Shown: positions 5,283 to 8,253 of the stretch, piece after piece
Layout: every line of letters begins with the position of its first letter
How positions within the stretch are numbered: position 1 is the stretch's first letter
NCBI GenBank assembly: GCA_025455765.1
Contig: JALOLX010000052.1
Span: 1 to 8,253, forward strand
Length of the DNA: 8,253 nucleotides
Reading direction: 5' to 3'
Source of the DNA: Flavobacteriales bacterium
Lineage (GTDB): Bacteria; Bacteroidota; Bacteroidia; Flavobacteriales_F; PHOS-HE28
Position numbers and translations under genes: made by a program
Notes under the pieces: generated by a model
Database searches by the model: none
The model's input: only the letters and a program-made list of their open reading frames with translations
Told to the model about the DNA's origin: nothing

Positions 5283-7670
5283 ATGCCCCGCGCCCTCGCC
5301 CTCCTCCTGGTGCTCACCGCACTCCCCCTTGCCGCCCAGCACAGCTGCCTCGATACCAAGCGCAGCCGTGGCACCGCCCAGCGCTCCGACGGCGACCTCG
5401 CCACCTGGCCCTGGGACCTTATCCACCAACGCATCGCGCTCGACCTCACCCGCGGCAACATCATCGCGGGCGCATGCACCATCACCGCCACGCCCCGCAC
5501 CACCACCGACGAGTTCCCCCTTCACCTGCTCTCGCTGGCGGTGGATTCCGTCACGCACGCCACCGGCCAGCTGCCCTTCACCCGCCTCGGCGAGCTGCTC
5601 ACCATCAACCCGCCCCCCACCCCCGTCGGCGACACCCTCACCTTCACCGTACATTATTACGGCGACCCCGTCACCGACGCCAGTGGATTCGGCGGCTTCT
5701 ACACCACCAGCCCCTACACCTACAACCTCGGTGTGGCCTTCGAGAGCATCCCCCACTCCTACGGCCGCGCCTGGTTCCCGTGCGTGGACAACTTCACCGA
5801 ACGCAGCAGCTATGAGTTCCTCGTGAAGACCCACGCCGGACGCACCGCCTGGTGCAACGGTGAACTGCTCGCCACCATCCCCCTGGGCGGCGATACCACG
5901 GTGTACCACTGGCTGCATCAGGAGACCATCCCCGCCTACCTCGCCTCGGTGGCCGCCAGCACCTACACCGCCGCCCGCGACACCTTCACCAGCATCACCG
6001 GCCAGGACATCCCCGTGGCCCTCATCGCACGTCCGCAGGACACCACCGCGATGAAGAACTCCTTTCTCAACCTGCACGCGGCCTTCGATGCCTTTGAGGA
6101 GCGCTTCGGACCCTACCGCTGGAACAAGGTGGGCTACGTGCTCACCACCCAGGGCGCCATGGAACATTCCACCAGCATCCACTACCCCGCCTCCATCGCC
6201 GATGGCACCCTGGCCTTCGAGGCCATCATGGCGCATGAACTGGCCCACCAATGGTTCGGCGACCTGGTGACCTGCGAACGCGCCGAAGAGATGTACATCA
6301 ACGAGGGCGGCGCCGAATACCTCAGCTTCCTCTTCCTGGAGGCGGTGTACGGGCGCGAACGCTACAGGCAGGAAGTGCGCCGCAACCACCGCGCCATGGT
6401 GCAGGGCGCCCACCGCATCGATGAAGGGTGGTGGCCCCTCTCCGAAGTGCCCCAGGAATGGACCTACGGCGAGCATTCCTACAACAAGGGCGCCGACATG
6501 TGGCACGGCCTGCGCGGGGTGATGGGCGACTCCGCCTTCTTCAACGGGCTCAGCGCCTTCCTGGATTCCTTCGCCTTCCGTCCTGTGAACACCGACCTGC
6601 TGGAGGCACACCTCAGTGCGTTCACCGGAACCGACCTCGCGCCCTTCTTCGATGCCCAGGTGCGCCAGGGAGGCTGGGCGGCCTTCGAACTGGATTCCAT
6701 GAGCGTGCAGCCCAGCGGGGACGTCTACGCCCTCACCCTGCACATTGAACAGAAGCAACGCGGCCCCGCACAACCGCACACGCAAGTGCCCATGCCCATC
6801 ACCCTCTACGCTGCGGATGGCACCACCTGGACCGCGCCGCAAGCCGTGCTCCTCGGACCCGGCACCACCAGCGCCACCCTCACCGTTCCCTTCGCTCCGG
6901 CACGCGTGGTGCTCAACGACGAGGAACGCCTCACCCAGGCGGTGACCGTGGACGTGGACACCCTCACCGGCACCGGCAACACCTTCTACGCCAACGCCGA
7001 CCTGCGCATCACCGTGAACAGCCTGCCTTCGCCCATGCCCATTCGCGTGGAGGAGTATTGGGTGGCGGCCGATACCGAAGCGGACCTGCCCTACGCTTGC
7101 CTGGTATCGCCAGACCGCTGGTGGCGCATCCATGCGGCCGTTCCGGAAGGCGCTGCACTGGCCGGCCGCATCTTCTACGATGGCCGCGACCAGCTCAACT
7201 CGTGTACCGATCCGCTGTTGATGCAGGACATCGGACCCAACACCTTCCGCGAGGACAGCCTGGTGCTGCTGTACCGCCCTGATGCTTCCTGGCCCTGGAC
7301 CGAACAGCCCGACCACACGGTGAACGTGGTGAGCAACCCCACCGACCGCCAGGGACGCATCGACTTCAACGGCCTGCGCGCCGGTGATTACACGCTGGGC
7401 TGGAAGCTGAGCGCCACCGCGACGCCCGCGCTATCCGCCCCTGCTCCACTTCAACTCCGCTACGATGCCACGCAGGCCACGGTGGAAGTACTGGGCGCTG
7501 AACCGGGAAGCACGCTCCGCCTGATCGATGCGAACGGCCGCACCGTGCTGACAACGCGCAGCACCGGACCCGTAGTGCTCTCCGATCGTGCCGCTGGGGC
7601 CTACCGTGTGCAGGTCCGCGCTGGCAATGGCGCGTGGCGCATGGCGGGCAGCTTCGTACACAGCCGCTGA
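5283..7670 (+). CDS. Secreted M1-family zinc metallopeptidase with C-terminal T9SS type A-like sorting domain
   Basis: This 795-residue protein is a gluzincin aminopeptidase-like enzyme. Residues 1-18 are a signal peptide (likely cut LAA|Q). An N-terminal beta-saddle domain covers about 40-220. The catalytic domain holds H318-E319-x-x-H322 with E341 after 18 residues (NEGGAEY), giving the full zinc site, plus a candidate transition-state tyrosine Y400 in SYNKGA. The exopeptidase motif GAMEN reads GAMEH (291-295). The long helical C-terminal domain of classical M1 enzymes is absent; instead beta-rich segments follow. The last 70 or so residues (from about Y727; LRLIDANGRTVLTT, then AAGAYRVQV) resemble the type A T9SS sorting domain. 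It therefore probably acts outside the cell or on its surface, releasing amino acids from peptides. ATG 5283 is the only good start: the frame has a stop at 5220 and no ATG between. It is divergent from the TPR gene. Confidence 0.94.
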   Translation: MPRALALLLVLTALPLAAQHSCLDTKRSRGTAQRSDGDLATWPWDLIHQRIALDLTRGNIIAGACTITATPRTTTDEFPLHLLSLAVDSVTHATGQLPFTRLGELLTINPPPTPVGDTLTFTVHYYGDPVTDASGFGGFYTTSPYTYNLGVAFESIPHSYGRAWFPCVDNFTERSSYEFLVKTHAGRTAWCNGELLATIPLGGDTTVYHWLHQETIPAYLASVAASTYTAARDTFTSITGQDIPVALIARPQDTTAMKNSFLNLHAAFDAFEERFGPYRWNKVGYVLTTQGAMEHSTSIHYPASIADGTLAFEAIMAHELAHQWFGDLVTCERAEEMYINEGGAEYLSFLFLEAVYGRERYRQEVRRNHRAMVQGAHRIDEGWWPLSEVPQEWTYGEHSYNKGADMWHGLRGVMGDSAFFNGLSAFLDSFAFRPVNTDLLEAHLSAFTGTDLAPFFDAQVRQGGWAAFELDSMSVQPSGDVYALTLHIEQKQRGPAQPHTQVPMPITLYAADGTTWTAPQAVLLGPGTTSATLTVPFAPARVVLNDEERLTQAVTVDVDTLTGTGNTFYANADLRITVNSLPSPMPIRVEEYWVAADTEADLPYACLVSPDRWWRIHAAVPEGAALAGRIFYDGRDQLNSCTDPLLMQDIGPNTFREDSLVLLYRPDASWPWTEQPDHTVNVVSNPTDRQGRIDFNGLRAGDYTLGWKLSATATPALSAPAPLQLRYDATQATVEVLGAEPGSTLRLIDANGRTVLTTRSTGPVVLSDRAAGAYRVQVRAGNGAWRMAGSFVHSR

Positions 7671-7678
7671 ACGCACGC

Positions 7679-7704
7679 GGGGCCGCCCCTTCCGGAACGG
7701 CCCC
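7679..7704. terminator. GC-rich hairpin between convergent peptidase and enolase genes
   Basis: GGGGCCG (7679-7685) pairs perfectly with CGGCCCC (7698-7704). The 12-base loop contains the palindrome TTCCGGAA (7690-7697). It starts 8 bases after the peptidase stop and lies 25 bases beyond the enolase stop, so it could end both transcripts. No T-run follows on either strand. Confidence 0.5.
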
Positions 7705-7728
7705 ACGGTCACTTCATCCGCCTTCCGA

Positions 7729-8253
7729 TCAGCGCACGTAGCGCAAGCGACGGCCGGGATACGAAGCCGCTGCACCGAGCTGTTCCTCGATGCGCAGCAG
7801 TTGGTTGTACTTCGCGATCCGGTCGCTGCGGCTGGCACTACCGGTCTTGATCATGCCACAGTTCAACGCCACGGCCAGGTCGGCGATGGTGCTGTCCTCG
7901 GTCTCGCCGCTGCGGTGGCTCATGATGCTGGTGTAGCCCGCGCGGTGCGCCATCTCCACCGCTTCGATGGTCTCGGTGAGCGTGCCGATCTGGTTCACCT
8001 TCACCAGAATGCTGTTGGCGATGCCCTTGTCGATGCCCTCGGACAGGCGCTTCGTGTTGGTCACGAACAGGTCGTCGCCCACCAGTTGCACGCGGTCGCC
8101 GATGGTCTCGGTCAGCAGCTTCCAGCCGTCCCAATCGTCCTCGCTCATGCCGTCCTCGATGCTCACGATGGGGTAGCGCTTGGCCCAGTCGGCCCACATG
8201 GCCACCATCTCCGCGCTGGTCAGCACATCGCCGGTGCTCTCCAGGGTATAGCG
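7729..8253 (-). CDS. eno: Enolase (phosphopyruvate hydratase), C-terminal part
   Basis: This is the C-terminal 174 residues of enolase (EC 4.2.1.11), which interconverts 2-phosphoglycerate and phosphoenolpyruvate in glycolysis and gluconeogenesis in the cytoplasm. The frame is open to the window edge, so roughly the first 60% (the family is about 430 residues) lies outside; the GTG at 8226 is internal. The barrel signatures are intact: SIEDGMSEDDWDGW with the metal-binding Glu/Asp, QLVGDDLFVTN with the next metal-binding Asp, ILVKVNQIGTLTET with the catalytic Lys, SHRSGETED, and IKTGSASRSDRIAKYNQLLR with the second active-site Lys. It ends YPGRRLRYVR. It is convergent with the peptidase gene and functionally unrelated to it. 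No truncation or frameshift is seen within the visible part. Confidence 0.97.
   Translation of the reverse strand, partial: RYTLESTGDVLTSAEMVAMWADWAKRYPIVSIEDGMSEDDWDGWKLLTETIGDRVQLVGDDLFVTNTKRLSEGIDKGIANSILVKVNQIGTLTETIEAVEMAHRAGYTSIMSHRSGETEDSTIADLAVALNCGMIKTGSASRSDRIAKYNQLLRIEEQLGAAASYPGRRLRYVR

Noticed and set aside
5086..5826. A plus-strand frame of 246 codons across the divergent region into the peptidase gene.
   Set aside because: It is dominated by Pro, Ser and Ala runs from an out-of-frame reading of the peptidase gene and its start overlaps the conserved N-terminus of the TPR gene.
5184..7316. A stop-free minus-strand frame of 711 codons opposite the M1 peptidase, fused in frame to the TPR gene.
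   Set aside because: The translation is G, A, V, H and E-rich with no domain, as expected for the antisense of a C-ending, high-GC gene. The peptidase on the plus strand has full catalytic motifs, and the TPR protein has a natural start at 5183.
1..8253. Search for tRNA or rRNA genes, CRISPR arrays, insertion sequences, transposases and attachment sites.
   Set aside because: None was seen; coding genes fill nearly all of the window, and the longest gap between genes is 99 bases.

Overview
The window looks like a chromosomal segment of a Bacteroidota bacterium, probably a high-GC member of the Flavobacteriales/Sphingobacteriales-type lineages. The evidence is three type IX secretion system (T9SS) signatures, two promoter-like boxes matching the Bacteroidota consensus TAnnTTTG, and the absence of clear Shine-Dalgarno sequences. 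The DNA is visibly GC-rich, which explains the many long open shadow frames. The exact genus cannot be read from the sequence.

Layout. Bases 1-3628 (+ strand) hold a tight three-gene cassette: the 3' end of a large SprB-repeat cell-surface protein with a type B T9SS sorting domain, a PorP/SprF-family outer-membrane protein, and a TPR / beta-propeller / OmpA-like lipoprotein of the PorE type. Bases 3651-5183 (- strand) hold a 510-residue cytoplasmic TPR-like protein of unknown function, convergent with the cassette. A 99-base divergent control region (5184-5282) separates it from a 795-residue secreted M1-family metallopeptidase (5283-7670, + strand) that ends in a type A-like T9SS sorting domain. 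A 58-base convergent gap with a GC-rich hairpin leads to the 3' part of enolase (- strand), cut by the right edge.

How the genes fit together. The cassette is a recognisable functional unit. The adhesin-like cargo is exported by the T9SS, the PorP/SprF protein is the usual partner for type B cargo, and the lipoprotein probably links the outer-membrane complex to peptidoglycan. The M1 peptidase is a second likely T9SS cargo, of the other (type A) sorting class. Enolase is ordinary glycolysis. The TPR protein is the only full gene with no assignable role.

I did not find a clearly undescribed system. The points most worth a second look are the unknown TPR family, the divergent control region with two palindromes and a possibly leaderless peptidase mRNA, the GAMEH variant of the peptidase exopeptidase motif, and a lost cysteine in the last SprB repeat.
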